From the NCBI GenBank assembly GCA_005784505.1, contig VCAZ01000074.1:2360501-2424500 (forward strand): a stretch of 64,000 nucleotides of DNA, written 5' to 3'. Of the stretch, positions 45,123 to 57,264 are shown piece after piece. The notes beneath the pieces are model-generated. The model had not been told where the DNA came from. It ran no database searches and saw only the letters and a list, made by a program, of their open reading frames with translations. Source of the DNA: Bagarius yarrelli. Lineage: Eukaryota > Chordata > Actinopteri > Siluriformes > Sisoridae. The position numbers were made by a program, and so were the translations under genes. Numbering within the stretch: position 1 is the first letter of the stretch; every line of letters starts with the position of its first letter.

Positions 45123-45447
45123 GGGACAGTCTACTTCCTGTTATAGGTACCACAATTGCATTATAATTTTTAAAAACTAGCAAAAAAATCTACCAAAGTA
45201 CTGTAACGAAAGTATTTGTAATTGGTTATTTCCACCATTGGTTATTTTTCTTCCTGCCCCGTCCTCTGACTTGATCATTAAAGATAAATCGGAATTAATA
45301 CACTATATACAGAAATATTTTCATACCTGACCATCCCAGCCGTATGTGTATTTTTAACTTCCTGGTTCAGATTGAGTCTATTCTTATTCCTATAATAACC
45401 TTCACACTTCTGAAAAGACTTTTCACCAGACTGTGGAATGAGATTTG

Positions 45448-45600
45448 GGGGATTTGTTCATTCAACCACAAAAATGATTATTAAGTTCAGACATTAATGT
45501 TGGATGAGGAGGTCTGGGGTGCAGTCAGTGGTCCAGTTTATTCCAAAGGTCAGGGCTTCATGAAAGACGTTCTGTCACACCAATATTGAAGATCTATTTC
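45448..45600 (-). mobile_element. Tc1-like transposase 3' fragment, inverted
   Basis: 'tgttcattcaaccacaaaaa', 'gttggatgaggaggtctggg', 'ggtccagtttattccaaagg' are the reverse of the W-D-E-L-E region and its downstream sequence seen at 26340 and 12970. Frame destroyed. Confidence 0.6.
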
Positions 45601-45660
45601 TCTACAAAACTCACATTGTGAGTATAGTTAAAAGCGCTATACAAATAAAATCAAATTAAA
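45601..45660 (+). repeat. Repeat F tail
   Basis: 'agttaaaagcgctatacaaa' followed by 'taaaatcaaattaaa'. Confidence 0.7.
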
Positions 45661-46230
45661 GATGAAATTGTTACCCTTTTGTACCGGCAGTTCTCAGGAC
45701 AGGAAATCTAAATGCGGAGTCGAGCTCTTAAGAGAAAGCCCGCTTAGTCATTAAGAAAAAGTAAACAAAATTCAAAATGGGAGACACAAAGGAGTACATT
45801 CATTAAACTCCACAGCCATTGCTAATGAGTATCATCTGTAACTGGAGTAGCATGATTAAGACTTCCCATTTCCTCCTCGTCTCTAGAATGAAGTGGGATC
45901 TGCACCGTCTGGCAGTTCTACCGGTAGTGCTGAACACCTGTTTACCTGCTCAGAGATGTGATTGTGTAGCAGCAGGTCCCAAAAAAATCAGCTTGTGGTA
46001 GTCTTTTTTTTTTCGGACCAACACAATGGCCACATAATATTATATTCTTTTATTCCATTTTTCTTTTGTTTCTTTTGCAACAAAGGCTGTTAATGTGGAT
46101 GTGCTGAAAGGTTGTAGTTAAATAGGAAGCTTAGCTTTCTCTAATTTCCCCTGCCTACGTATAGTTTTCAACGATTCTGGACGCTTTCTTTTTTCATAAG
46201 CAATTAAATATTGGTATGAAATTTGAACAG
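45661..46230. other. Unique sequence
   Basis: Nothing recognised beyond short frames. Confidence 0.4.
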
Positions 46231-46234
46231 GGAG

Positions 46235-46281
<47 letters not shown>

Positions 46282-46486
46282 AGATAGAGGAAAGAGAGAC
46301 TTTTATTGTCATGAATTTGTTTTTTTAGGGAGGTGGGAGAGAGGTGGGGGGGAGTGAGGGAGAGGACTAGAGAGAGAAGAGAGAGAGGGAAAGATAGAGA
46401 GACTTTATTGTCATTGTATTGATACAATGAAATTTGTTTTTTAGGGAGGGAGGAAGAGAGGTGGGGGGGTGAGAACGAGAGGGAAA

Positions 46487-46520
<34 letters not shown>

Positions 46521-46640
46521 AGGAGGGAGAAAAAAAGAGAAAAAGGGACAGAGAGAGAGAGCGAGAGAGAGAGAGAGAGAGGAAGAGAGAGCGATTAAGC
46601 AGAAGGGAGAAAGAGAGAGAAAAGAAGGGACACAATAGAC
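46231..46640. repeat. GA-rich purine tract with internal duplication
   Basis: (GA)n runs at 46237-46277, 46492-46520 and 46551-46580. A segment of about 70 bp ('gagactttattgtcattgta' ... 'ttttttagggaggg' ... 'gaggtgggggg') occurs twice (46290-46350 and 46395-46470). Opposite-strand Ser/Leu-rich frames are artefacts. Confidence 0.9.
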
Positions 46641-47359
46641 GTTATTTTGCTTAATAGGATCTGGTCCTGGATTAACATTTCAGTCATCCAATCATAACCA
46701 TCTGATGTCATCAGTGTGTCAACCAAACCCGCCCCTAAGTATTAAACTTACATATTAGACTTACTATTTTTCCTTTTAATATTTATATGGGGTTTTTTTT
46801 CTCCATAGAATACACATAATCTTAAAACATTAATTCTGATATTAGAAATAGTTTTCTATAACCAGTTATAAATGTGTTATAGCTCAGTTCTTCCACTTTT
46901 AGGCTAAAACATAAAAGAAAATACTACTTCTCTGGCTGAACAAACTGCTAGTGCTAGTGCTAATAATGCTTTTGCAGAGCTTTCTCTGTCCAATTATGTT
47001 TTTCGATTTGGAGCACGCAGCTAATGGTATGTTCGAGAAATAGGCATGACTTTCATTACTGTTCTGAAGGCAATATATGCTTAGGAAATAAACCGAGACA
47101 TAATTTTAGGCTCTGTTATTACCACCTTCAAAACCTTCTCAAGAAGACGGAAAAACCATGTGATTAGCTTAAGCAGATGGACAGCATAAAACCGTCAAAG
47201 CACTAAAACACTAGGAGTCATTTATCTGCTGTGAATTATTAACTATTTGACTCTTTTTACAGTACACAGTAATAGAAAGTAAATAATCCCCGAAGAAGCT
47301 TTAATTGTCTCGCTTTGTCTCTTGTCTCAATTTACTGTCTTACTGTATCTCTTGGATAT
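46641..47359. other. Unique sequence
   Basis: Nothing recognised. Confidence 0.4.
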
Positions 47360-47511
47360 TTACATTTACAGCACTAATCCAGAGCAATTTACATTATTCC
47401 GTGTTACAACTAAGCAATTGGTGGTTAATGGCCTTGCTTAGGGTCCCAGCAGTAGTGGCTTGGTGGTGCTGGGAATTGAACCTGGGTCATAACCACTGCG
47501 CTATGATGTCA
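47360..47511 (-). repeat. SINE B, inverted
   Basis: 'atttacatttacagcactaa', 'caattggtggttaatggcct', 'gctgggaattgaacctgg' and 'cataaccactgcgctatg'. Confidence 0.85.
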
Positions 47512-48295
47512 AAGCATTGAATAGGCTATTGCTTAAAAACGTCCTCTCGTTATAGATATAGATGTATGTGTAAAGACTGTCTGGGTAAATGTAAATGTTA
47601 AAATATACTTTGAATACATTTAAGAAGTTGGTAGTTTTAGGGGGGCTGAAATAACAGACAGGGAGGCTAAAGCCTTCGTAAAAACGGGTCTAGAACCACC
47701 TCTGGCCTACACAATGTCATTTAAACAAACTGTATATGAACGAAAACTTGCTGGAATCCCTACGGAGAAGGATGTGAGTCTGCAAGGTTACCGCGCTTCA
47801 CCAAACAAGAGGCCACGCTGTGATGAAGCGGTCTGTGTTTCTGGATGAAGAGATGAAACAGCTGGTGTTATGGACGAGTGGGCTAGCGGGCTATCAAAAG
47901 ATGACAAATGATCATTGTTTGCTTAAAACCCAGCGCACTTCCTTTAATACAGTTAATTTTTCTTTTGCAGCTGAGTGAATCATCAGGTTTAAATAGACGT
48001 TCCAGCGTCCAATCAAGGAGACCAAAATAGACTCAAGTAAATCAAACGGCAGGTGTTAAAAATGTCACTCAGTGTGGGACTGATACAACGTCTTAAAAAG
48101 AGAACGGTAACAGAGCATCTTGACATTTCTACACAGTGTGTGTGAGAGATGACATTTTCTTTGTGAGACGAGGTCCATAATGTCAGATTGACGTTTAAGT
48201 AATATTAAGTTCTTGTGATAGAAATGATTCACAGGTTTTCGAGAAATTTTTTGCCATGTTGAAAAAAAAAAAGATAACTAGTCTCAATACTTTAT
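47512..48295. other. Mostly unique, holds copy 1 of an unnamed dispersed repeat
   Basis: 47750-47880 ('ggccacgctgtgatgaagcg', 'gatgaaacagctggtgttat') is repeated at 50400-50520. The rest is unassigned. Confidence 0.5.
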
Positions 48296-48590
48296 TTTAA
48301 TAATTTCGACTTTATTCTTCAAGTCGTAATAATTTGAGAATAAAGTCGAAATTATAAAAATAAAGTCGTAACACAAAATAAAGTCGAAAAGATAGAAATA
48401 AAGCCGTAATACTTTAAGAATAAGGATGAAATTATAAAAATAAAGTCATAATACTTTAATATTAAAGACAAAATTTTAAAAACAAAGTTGTAATACTTTA
48501 ATAATAAAGTTTAAAATGTAAAAATAAAGTAGTAACATTGACAATAAAGTCGAAATGATAAAAATGAAGTCGTAATACTTTTATTTCTTT
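48296..48590. repeat. Minisatellite of 'aataaagtcgaaat.ataaa' units
   Basis: Degenerate units of about 34 bp alternate AAAGTCGAAAT and AAAGTCGTAAT. At least seven AATAAA hexamers occur on the plus strand. A similar array style is common in fish genomes. Confidence 0.85.
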
Positions 48591-49841
48591 AAATTAAATT
48601 GGAGCAGTATGAAATTAGGGTTGTAATATTTTGAGGGGAAAAAAAAACCCCCACAGAATTGCAGGAAATATTTTGCTGACATTTTGCTGATTCTTAAAAT
48701 ATTTCATTACTTTTAATACTTTCAATCTTATAATCTTGATTTAATTTTGGAAGTATTATGAAAATCTTCACTACACCAAAGTTCTCCATAAAGTTCTCCC
48801 TGAACCAAACCTCAGGCTCCGGCGTGATCCGAGATTTTGTCATTATAATGTGAAAATAATTACAATTTTCTATAGTTTTGGTTATTTTCTCTAATGATTT
48901 TTGGTCACATCTGCAGCGAACCGGTTTGCGTTCCGTTCTGCCCCTATTAGATAATGTTCTAAAATATATACGCATTGTTTCTGGATATATTTATCTATGT
49001 GTTGGGGATAGAACGCTGACATTTGGAGTTTGGCTGTTGATAGATGTTGTTTGCAGACTCTACTGAATTGCAGTAGTTTTTTGTAAGAAATCTAATTTGG
49101 GCATCACCACCAAGTGATTAAATTGTGACGTCATTGTCCGGAGCAAAACCTTGCGGTAATGCACCGAAAAGCTGGTTGCCAAACGTCATAAAACACTAAG
49201 AAGTCATCCATACAGCTCTGTGAATGACGCCGAAGTCACTTAATGATCCAGGAGCGATAAATGTAGCTTGTGTGGACGCTATTACTCTACTTGATTAACA
49301 AAAGAGCTATTAAAAGGCTATTTTATTCACAAAAAACAACTATGCTACCACCACCACGCTACTGACAAAAGTAGTTAAACTAGTAGCTTTGTTACTGGCC
49401 AACACTGCTTATTTTATACAACTATTAAAATGCTCTTGAAATGCCACCTCCTCTTTAGAGATCTGAATGAACATTAGATAATAATTATCAAAAAACGTCC
49501 GGATGCTTTCTGTGGTTCTTAGTGAAAAAGATCCTAACATAGATTTATGATGAGGTGGGCTAAAGAATCCATCATAAGATTTTTCCGATTTGATAGTAAA
49601 TGTCTGGGGTTGAATGTCAATGTTTTTACACACTGAGCTTTAGTTTATTACTTCTATTGATCTAGTGACCACAAAAGTGCCACCGCAGTATAAAATAAGA
49701 AAAATATGATGTAGTATTTTTTTTTTAAATATGACCCTGGGACTATTCTAAAATAACTTCCAGTTAGCAGTCTAATGTCTTAACCACTTTGCTACGATTA
49801 TTATTATAAGAATAAGAATAAGTATCTAATTATACTATCTT
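48591..49841. other. Unique sequence with a SINE B scrap
   Basis: 49758-49797 ('gttagcagtctaatgtctta' and 'accactttgct') is a SINE B head remnant, inverted. Open frames at 48694-49066 have no recognised domain. Confidence 0.4.
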
Positions 49842-49985
49842 ATTATAATGATAAGATGCTCATTTAGGTCTTTCTTGTTGGTACAAATTACTTTTCCAGC
49901 TTTTTGATGCCTCTGTACTAATTTTGAGATGTGGTGACGCCATTAATTTCAAAATTACCTCATTGTTTTTCGTAGTTTACAAAAA
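49842..49985 (+). mobile_element. DNA-transposon-like 3' fragment, copy 1
   Basis: 'tcttgttggtacaaattact', 'tttccagctttttgatgcct' and 'gagatgtggtgacgccatta' are about 90% identical by eye to 51640-51745. Confidence 0.65.
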
Positions 49986-50003
49986 AATTTGGCTTTCTGG
50001 AAC

Positions 50004-50090
50004 ACGAAGGTTTAAGGGTTTTGCTCGAGGACCCATCGGTGGCGGTGACAGGCGGTGGTGGTGCTTAAACCTCTCTAAGCCACGTTCTCA
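50004..50090 (-). repeat. SINE E fragment, inverted
   Basis: 'aaggtttaagggttttgctc', 'gaggacccatcggtggcg' and 'ggtggtggtgcttaaacctc'. Confidence 0.6.
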
Positions 50091-50704
50091 TCGCTGCTAA
50101 TGAAGATTTAACTTCAATTAGTCGATTTTAATTTTCTCTTTCCTGCAATCTGTAATTGGTAACTTTCTGTTACTTGGTGTGATCCATGAGCTAGTTTTTT
50201 TTTTCTTTAAATCATAAGTCATTTTTATATTATAAAAAAATCCTTTTGTAGCATAGAAGGAAGAAAAAAATATTACAAACGATCCGTCTCATAACTTCCT
50301 TACCTTCACATCTACCAGATGCATAAAAATCCTTTTACCAAAATAAAAGCCAAAAATATCAAGCCATAAACATGCATTATATGCAGAGAAAGAATGATTG
50401 GACTCCCCATGGAGACTGCGGAAAGAAAAGAGTGTTGTGCTGCAAGAGGCCAAGCTGTGATGAGGCAGTCTGTGGCTGAAGATGGCGAAATAAAGGAAAA
50501 TTAACCAGCTGCTGTTATAGAGAAGGAAAAAAAGTAGGAAAAAAAAGTTAGTAATTATTTGGTTAAACAAACTAGTAATTCCGGACTAATTTAGATACAA
50601 TAGCACAAGTTAAAATGGGACTAGTGTGTGAGCCTCCACAGAAAACCATAAGGCTTCATAAGGCCTTAAATGGAATCTCAAGTTTAAATATTGTCATTGA
50701 TATT
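50091..50704. other. Mostly unique; holds copy 2 of an unnamed dispersed repeat
   Basis: 50400-50520 ('aagaggccaagctgtgatga', 'accagctgctgttatagaga') pairs with 47750-47880. Confidence 0.5.
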
Positions 50705-50891
50705 AGGGGGCAGAACAGTGGCTTAGTGGTTAGTCTTGTTACCTCACAGTAAGAAGGCCTTAGGTTCGATTCCCGTGCAGGGGTTTTTTCTGCGTGGAGT
50801 TTGTATTTTCTCCCTGTGCTTACGTGGTTTTTCTCCGGAAACATCTGTTTCCTCGTACAGTCCAAATGGATGGATGGATGGATGGATGGAT
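50705..50891 (+). repeat. Repeat A head, ending in (GGAT)n
   Basis: 'agaacagtggcttagtggtt', 'ttaggttcgattcccgtgca' (B-box-like), 'tctgcgtggagtttgtattt', then 'cagtccaaatggatggatgg' where the body is replaced by a GGAT microsatellite. Confidence 0.9.
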
Positions 50892-51414
50892 TACCACTGA
50901 CATTATGTTGTTTGTCTGATGTTTAATGTAAACATGTGCTTGGACTGTAAGCTGATGCACTGTGTTGCTTCCACTTGATTGACTGACTAAATACCTAATA
51001 AATTAATGTTTACTACTAATAAATGATCATTAATAGAATCAACCAATAATGGAATTTAATAAGATTTTTCGGTTTGGTAATATCTTATAAAAAAAAAAAT
51101 CAGGTGGCATCTTTTGTATGCCATATTGTGGTATTAAATTGTAAACAAGTAGGTCTTAAACTGTCCTTTACACATTACTGCAAATTGAAATCCTTTTTTT
51201 TAGGTGTATGTTATTATACAGCAACCCTGGAGCAGAGAGGCTAATTTAACCTTAACCATTGAATATGAGCTTTGGCCAAAGAAGGCGGTGTTTCTGGATC
51301 ATGTTCATATACAGCAATTTTGGCAGTTGACCTTGTCCAGAGTCCAATCTAACTCCTTAACCAGTGCGCTATGACTTCTTATCATGAATAGTGCTTTAAG
51401 TTGCATTTTTGCAT
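50892..51414. other. Unique sequence with a SINE B scrap
   Basis: 51340-51380 ('ccaatctaactccttaacca' and 'gtgcgctatgact') is an inverted SINE B head remnant. Confidence 0.4.
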
Positions 51415-51872
51415 GATACAGCAACCTCGTTCACGGACATTTGAGGGTCCTGAAGATCACGGCTATCCGTTATTGCGATATTGTTTCAGCCTTGTCCTTT
51501 GAGCACAGAGATTTCCTGAGATTCCCATGAACCTTTAATGATGTTATATAGTGTGAATGATTCTAAAATTGTTCAAGCATTTGATAGCTTGGTAAACCTT
51601 TACATGTAAGAGACTCTGAGTTAATAAGACGCTCTTTTAGCTCTTTCTTGTTGGTACAAATTACTTTTCCAGCTTTTTAATTGCCTCTCTACTAATTCTG
51701 AGATGTGGTGATGCCATTAATTTTAATATTACCTCATTGTTTTTCATTTGATATGTTTTCTATTATCTATTGTGGATAAATTGTGGGTTTGTGAGATTTC
51801 CACTTTATTGCATTCTGTTTTTATGAAGATTTTACACAGTTTACCAACTTTTTTTGAAATTGGGGTTGAACA
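51415..51872 (+). mobile_element. DNA-transposon-like 3' region, copy 2
   Basis: 'gttcacggacatttgagggt', 'agccttgtcctttgagcaca', 'tcttgttggtacaaattact', 'ttgtgggtttgtgagatttc' and the end 'tttttttgaaattggggttg' follow the order of a widespread fish repeat, probably a DNA transposon. No frame survives. Confidence 0.6.
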
Positions 51873-52374
51873 ATAAAACGATTTTATCTGCAAATTAACA
51901 ATAAAGGTTTGGAGTATTCGAACTGACACAAAGGTGTTGTTTTTTTATTGGCCAACACTGTGTGCATATTATATGTATTCGCTAACTTTGCACAAAATGC
52001 ATTTAACCCAAGTAACAGTACAGGTGCTATATTAACCCAAGAAATGTAACGGATACTAATCCTAGAGAATCCCCAGTCCTGCAAATGTTAGTGGTTTCCA
52101 GCTCTTTCATAAAGTTGAGGCTCAATAGTTCTGGATTACTGGTTAAGGCTCTGGATTACAGATGAGAAGGTTGAAGGGTTCGGTTGCCAGGAATGGGGCT
52201 CTATAATAAGACTTAGTATTCTCCGCACCATCGCTTTAGCGCCTTAATATAAAAAATATTTACTCTGTACATATATAGATATATATATGACAAATAACGG
52301 CTTCTTCTTTCAGTCTAGGACCAGAGATCAGAACATAGTTCACCTGCAAAAACACCCAAACTTGAGCTAACTCC
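51873..52374. other. Unique sequence
   Basis: A SINE-like 'tggttaaggctctggattac' at 52141-52160 is too short to assign. Confidence 0.4.
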
Positions 52375-53110
52375 GATTTGACTTGACAAATTTGAGAAAG
52401 AGGTGGGTCTTCAATCGTCTCTTGAAGACACCAGTGATTCTGCTGTTCTGACATTGATGGATTCATTTCACCATCTTGGTGCCAGAACAAAGAAAAGTCT
52501 TGAGAAAACTACCTTGTGTTTTAAGGTTATGGTGGGACCAGTCGAGCGGTGCTGATGGATCTGAGGGAGTGCGGTGCAATGTGAAGAGTGATAAATGCTT
52601 CAGGATAAGAGGGTGCTGCCCCGTTTTTGGCTTAGTAGGCGGTGTTTTGAATCTGATGCTTGCAGCGACTGGAAGCTGGTAAGGAAAGAAGAGCAGTGGG
52701 ATGGGGTGTGAAACATTTTGGCAGGTTAAAAACAATTCACACAGCTGCTTTATAAATCATTTGCTGAAGACGGATTGCGCTCATAGGTAGACCTGCCAGA
52801 AGCAAGTTGCAGTGTTCTAGTTTGGAAATGATAAGAGATAAGAGACTCTGCACAAGCAATTGAGTGACATGATTGAAGAAAAATGGATGGATCCTCTTGA
52901 TGTTAAAGAGGATAAACAGTCAGGATCATGTCAAGTTAGCAACATGTGAGGAAAAGGATAGTTGATTGTCCATGATTACACCAAGGTTGTGAGCAGTGGT
53001 CGAAGAGGTGGGAATCAGATGCAGACTGTCCATGTTGATTGCAAGGTCCAGGCATAAGGTTGAATCAGCTGGGATAAAAGAACAGATTTCTTTAAGTTCT
53101 GTTCACAACC
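52375..53110 (+). repeat. Long interspersed fish repeat (about 730 bp)
   Basis: 'gaggtgggtcttcaatcgtc', 'caccatcttggtgccagaac', 'gggaccagtcgagcggtgct', 'gttttgaatctgatgcttgc', 'ctcataggtagacctgccag', 'gtccatgattacaccaaggt'. This is a recurrent teleost repeat. No protein frame is recognised on either strand; the 68- to 90-codon frames are incidental. Confidence 0.6.
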
Positions 53111-53255
53111 AACATTTTCTCTCTAAGCATGGACAACGGTTAGCAAAGAGGTTCATGACACGAAGTTAACAACTCTGCCATGAATCATTAGCATGGATAT
53201 AAATCACAAAGCGCAGAGCCTATATCACATCCAAAACCAAGCCCACACCTGCCCA

Positions 53256-53441
53256 TTACATTTACAGCATTTGGCAGATGCCCCTATCCATAGTGACTTA
53301 CATATATTTCATTTATATAGCTGAGCAATTAAGGGCTTTGCTTAAGGGCCCAGGAATTGTAACTTGCTGGTTCTGGGAATCGAGCTGACAATCTTCTGGT
53401 TAGCAGTCCAAAACAATAACCACTAAGCTACCACCTCCCCA
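53256..53441 (-). repeat. SINE B, inverted
   Basis: 'acatttacagcatttggcag', 'gagcaattaagggctttgct', 'tgggaatcgagctgacaatc' and 'ataaccactaagctaccacc'. Confidence 0.9.
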
Positions 53442-54047
53442 TGACATAAGCATTAAAAACTGCTAATTACTTAAGCTTTACTAAAAAATCAGCCATTTTG
53501 CTCAGGATTTATTGCTCTGCTTAGCAGCCAACATTTAAGTCTACAGTAAATATGTGTCATTTAAACAAAATAATACTAGCTAGCAGATATTGTTGTCTCC
53601 AAAGCCAGCAAACTTGAATTATATAATATTATTCGAAGGTAATTTTATCAAGCGCTTTTGCTTAAACCTTGTAAATCTTATTGCAAAGCGCTGGTTATAC
53701 ATCAGACATCAAATCATATAAATATCAAATAACTAAAGCTAGAATTGTAATATTTGCAAAAGGATAAAAACGCAAACACTAAAGGAGTTTAGTTGATTTC
53801 TTTTGATTTAATATGATCACATTAACACTGGATCCTAATTTAAGAAAAAAATTATCTTTTAACACCTTACACACATCAAACACACACAAACACATGTAAT
53901 GAAGTGATGTCATGTTACACGTACACAAATCTTATCCTCCCTCGTGGTTTTCCTTGACGTGTTTTCGAATAATAGGTCTAATATTTTTATTCAAGTTTTT
54001 TGTTTTTCCCTTTCTTTGTTAAATTCTGTTGTTGTTGTTGTTTTCTA
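53442..54047. other. AT-rich unique sequence
   Basis: Nothing recognised. Confidence 0.4.
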
Positions 54048-54480
54048 AATGTAGTGGTGCTTTGACTTACGAGTGTTCCAACATGTTTTTTAAGATACGA
54101 GTCGTCCCTCAGCTAAAATTTGGGTTACAAGCCAGCTTCAGACACCCAACCGCTAGTCGGTGTAGTACACGCCACAGTAAACTCCACAGCATCCGCCCCG
54201 CATCCTGTGTCTTACTTAATAGCTAGTCAGACATACACATTAGCAGGTGGAGTCATCTGATCTTCAAGGTAAATGCTGTACATTATACTTAATAAAATCA
54301 GTTTATTACAGTACGTTATATTGTTTTGGTTTTTTTATACAATATTTGTTATTTATACGTTTATTTTTTTTAATTTAATAACATGTAACAAAAAAAGTAG
54401 ATAGGAATAGATTAATGGCATTTCAATTTATTTCGACGTAAACTCGTAAGTGAAGTGTTGGATTTTTCAAAGACACCGAA
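54048..54480. repeat. 'gacttacgagt' interspersed repeat
   Basis: 'ggtgctttgacttacgagtg' and 'taagatacgagtcgtccctc' near the left, with 'gtaaactcgtaagtgaagtg' inverted near the right (54437). This is the familiar 'tacgagt' repeat of fish. Class uncertain. Confidence 0.5.
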
Positions 54481-54929
54481 AAAAATGCTATTCACACACA
54501 AATAAGTTCTGAATTTCAGGCCTTACATTCAGTTCTAGTACATTTATAGCATTATTAAAAGATGCAGGAACTTCAAATGTGGTACAGGAATTTGACTAAT
54601 GAGAAAAAGGTTGTGAGGTTGTAATCTTAGGACCACCAAGCTGCCAGGAGTTTGGAGCTGGGTCACAGGAGAAGAGCAGGTAGGAGTCTACTAATAGCAT
54701 CATAGAGACCAAGAGACAGTGACTGTGTGACGAATCTTCTTTTAGATTCTGGTGTGGGCTGCAGGTGTGACTAATTAGTATTTAAGAGATTGAGTGAGTG
54801 GTGGAGGGACCGGGTGAGGAGCTTGGTGTTACAGTGACACTCAGAAACTGTGCTGAGTAGATGGCCGGTGTCCTCACAGTAATCTTAAAGAAATCTGCTC
54901 ATCAATGGTTTAGTAGTTAAGAGAGTTAG
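54481..54929. other. Unique sequence
   Basis: Nothing recognised. Confidence 0.35.
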
Positions 54930-55330
54930 TGGTACCAGGTTTCTTTGGTGTTCTGACGATCTCACCTGGACTACCAATACCGCCTTGACTTCCTGCAGAG
55001 ACTAAAACAGCCATTTCCACCGTCTGACTGTGCAGAGCGTCCTGGCCAGCTGCATCACTGTATGGTTCAGAAATTGCAATACACAGAACTCGACAGCACA
55101 AACTGAGGACAACTGAGCGGATCATAGAGTCTCCTTCTCTTCTAGCCATGACATCTTTTGGACATCTTTCAGAGCCTCTGCCCTTGAGAAGGATACCTCT
55201 CACCTCTCCCACAGTCGGTTTGAGATCCTGCTATCAGTCAGGAGGTTTAGGAGCATCAGGACCCACAATGCAAAGTTCTGCAACTGCTTTTTTCCTCAAG
55301 TTCTCAAAGACCTAAAAACCCTGGTGTCAC
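54930..55330 (+). pseudogene. Non-LTR retrotransposon ORF2 C-terminal relic
   Basis: The segment at about 54988-55110 reads in broken frames as FLQRLKQPFPPSD then SVLASCITVWF, matching the post-reverse-transcriptase region of fish LINEs ('gagcgtcctggccagctgca' = R-V-L-A-S-C). It is followed by 'ggaggtttaggagcatcagg' and 'acccacaatgcaaagttctg', the usual R-x-R-S-I-R-x-H-N-A stretch. Frameshifts and stops prevent expression. Confidence 0.65.
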
Positions 55331-55535
55331 CCATCACCTTACTTCCAATTGCTTACTGTGCACTATGGACCTTAAAGGAACACACAACTGGCCTCAGTTA
55401 CTAAAATGCACATTATACATGTAGCGCTATGAAAATCCCTTTAAATCTGTTAAATTACACATGGTGTGCAGTCACACTGCACAAATCCACACACAGTTAA
55501 CTCGACTGTGCACTTTAATTAACCCTTACATTACT

Positions 55536-55689
55536 GCATTTACATTTACAGCAGACGTCCTTATCCAGAGCGACTTTCATTAATCTCTTTTATACAACTA
55601 AGCAATTGGGGGTTAAGGGCCATGCGCAGGGATCCAGCAGTGATGGTTGGTGGTAGTCCAACACCTTAACCATCAGCCACCACTTCCCC
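55536..55689 (-). repeat. SINE B, inverted
   Basis: 'atttacatttacagcagacg', 'gcaattgggggttaagggcc' and 'gtccaacaccttaaccatca'. The B-box segment is deleted. Confidence 0.85.
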
Positions 55690-56282
55690 TAAAAAATGGC
55701 AATAAGATATGTTCAGGCTTCCCGATTTTACTACAGGCTGCAGCTGCTGCATTCTGGACCATCTGAACATTTAGACAGAAAGGCATCACCCAACATCAAT
55801 AATCATGCCAGGGGCCTTTTTACTGCTGGACATGATGTAACTCACTGGCAATCAGGTTACTACACAATCAGACAGCCTAAAAGCATGTTCTTCTTTTTAA
55901 ACTTGAAAAAGTAAAAGATATTTAGCACCTAGTGTCAAACCATTTCTTATTTTTAGCATGATTAAGCTGGTTTGATATGTGGTATGATGGCGCACAGCTG
56001 TATGTTTCAGTGAAACCACATGACGGATGACAAATAACGTAAGGGTTTTACTATGCTGATGTATATGTGTGTCTTCAGCAAAAACTGATGATTTATTTAC
56101 ATCAAAACATGTTGATTTGTCATCTATTATGAAACATATAGCTGTGTGTCATCAACAAAGCAGATTTCATGCTGACGCCATGTTGCCACGCTGATGCCAA
56201 GAGTAATTAAACTATATACCATAGGAAAACTGAACATTTATCAATAGAGGTCACTATTAACATTGACAAATTATTTTCTTAC
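55690..56282. other. Unique sequence
   Basis: 55710-55820 has 'gctgctgcattctggaccat', a phrase found in fish interspersed repeats. Otherwise unassigned. Confidence 0.35.
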
Positions 56283-56404
56283 ATTCATTCATTCATTTAT
56301 TTTCTATACCTGCTCATTCCCTAATTCAGGGTCACAGGGGATCTGCTGGAGTCTATCCCTATATCCCCATATATATATATATATAAATTTGTGTATATAT
56401 ATAT
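56283..56404 (-). repeat. Repeat A tail fragment plus AT microsatellite
   Basis: 'ttcattcatttattttctat', 'gggtcacaggggatctgctg' ending at 'gtctatccc' (56359), then (AT)n at 56368-56404. Confidence 0.85.
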
Positions 56405-56599
56405 GATTTCTTTACTGTGTATTTGTTACAGACACTCCAGGTCCTCCCTTATAATTAGTTGGTGATGAAGTAGATTTCCAGACGTTATCAAAACAACCTT
56501 TAGAGGGAAAAAAAACCCTTTAAATGATTAAAATAAGCTGTTTAACTTTCTATATAACATTAGCGTATTAAATATGTGTTATGCCTCCTGTAATTGATC

Positions 56600-56985
56600 T
56601 AATTGAGACAATAAGCCCCAGTGGCAGTTTCCTAGTGATGGACCTTGTCTTCTAGACAGCCATCCGGACAAGATCATTGAAACTTTGCTGCATGGAATAA
56701 CCTGTTGGTTTGTTTGGTCAGAGGAGAACTGACCCCCCCAAACTAACCCTGGTTTCTCCTAAGGTTTTTTTCCTCCATTTTGTCACCGATGGAGTTTTGG
56801 TTCTTCTACGCTGTTGCCTCTGACTTGCTTAGTTGGGGACATTTAATTTACAGATATTAATTAAACTGAGCTGAGTGTTTTTAGTGAGAGTTCACTGTAT
56901 TGTCTTAATTGATTAGATTCTGTAAAGCTGCTTTGACACAATTTCTGTTGTTAACAAGCGCTATAGAAATAAATGGGACTTGACC
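56600..56985 (+). repeat. Repeat F, longest copy
   Basis: 'aacctgttggtttgtttggt', 'cagaggagaactgacccccc', 'ctggtttctcctaaggtttt', 'cttagttggggacatttaat', 'gtaaagctgctttgacacaa' and 'aagcgctatagaaataaatg'. A LINE-like 3' UTR with a short tail. Confidence 0.75.
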
Positions 56986-57084
56986 AATTAGAAGAGGATG
57001 TATAATGCTGTATAATGCTGTTTTTGGTAAGGTTCATCTCGGTTAAAGCTACTTAATCTTGTCTATTCCAGTTTTCTGATAAAC

Positions 57085-57231
57085 TCAGTACATTCAATTC
57101 ATTCATCTTTTATACCCGTTTATTCCTTAATTCGGGATCACGAGGATCTGCTGGAATCTAACCCAGCTGACTCTTAAGGAGCAAAGGGCAGGAGGGGTTC
57201 ACCCTGGACAGGTCACCAGTCCATCACACTT

Positions 57232-57264
<33 letters not shown>

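Noticed and set aside
46194..46654. Ser/Leu-rich and Arg/Glu-rich frames on opposite strands
   Set aside because: Translation of GA/CT microsatellites.
52463..52735. 90-codon minus-strand and 68-codon plus-strand frames
   Set aside because: They lie inside a widespread interspersed repeat and have no recognised protein domain.
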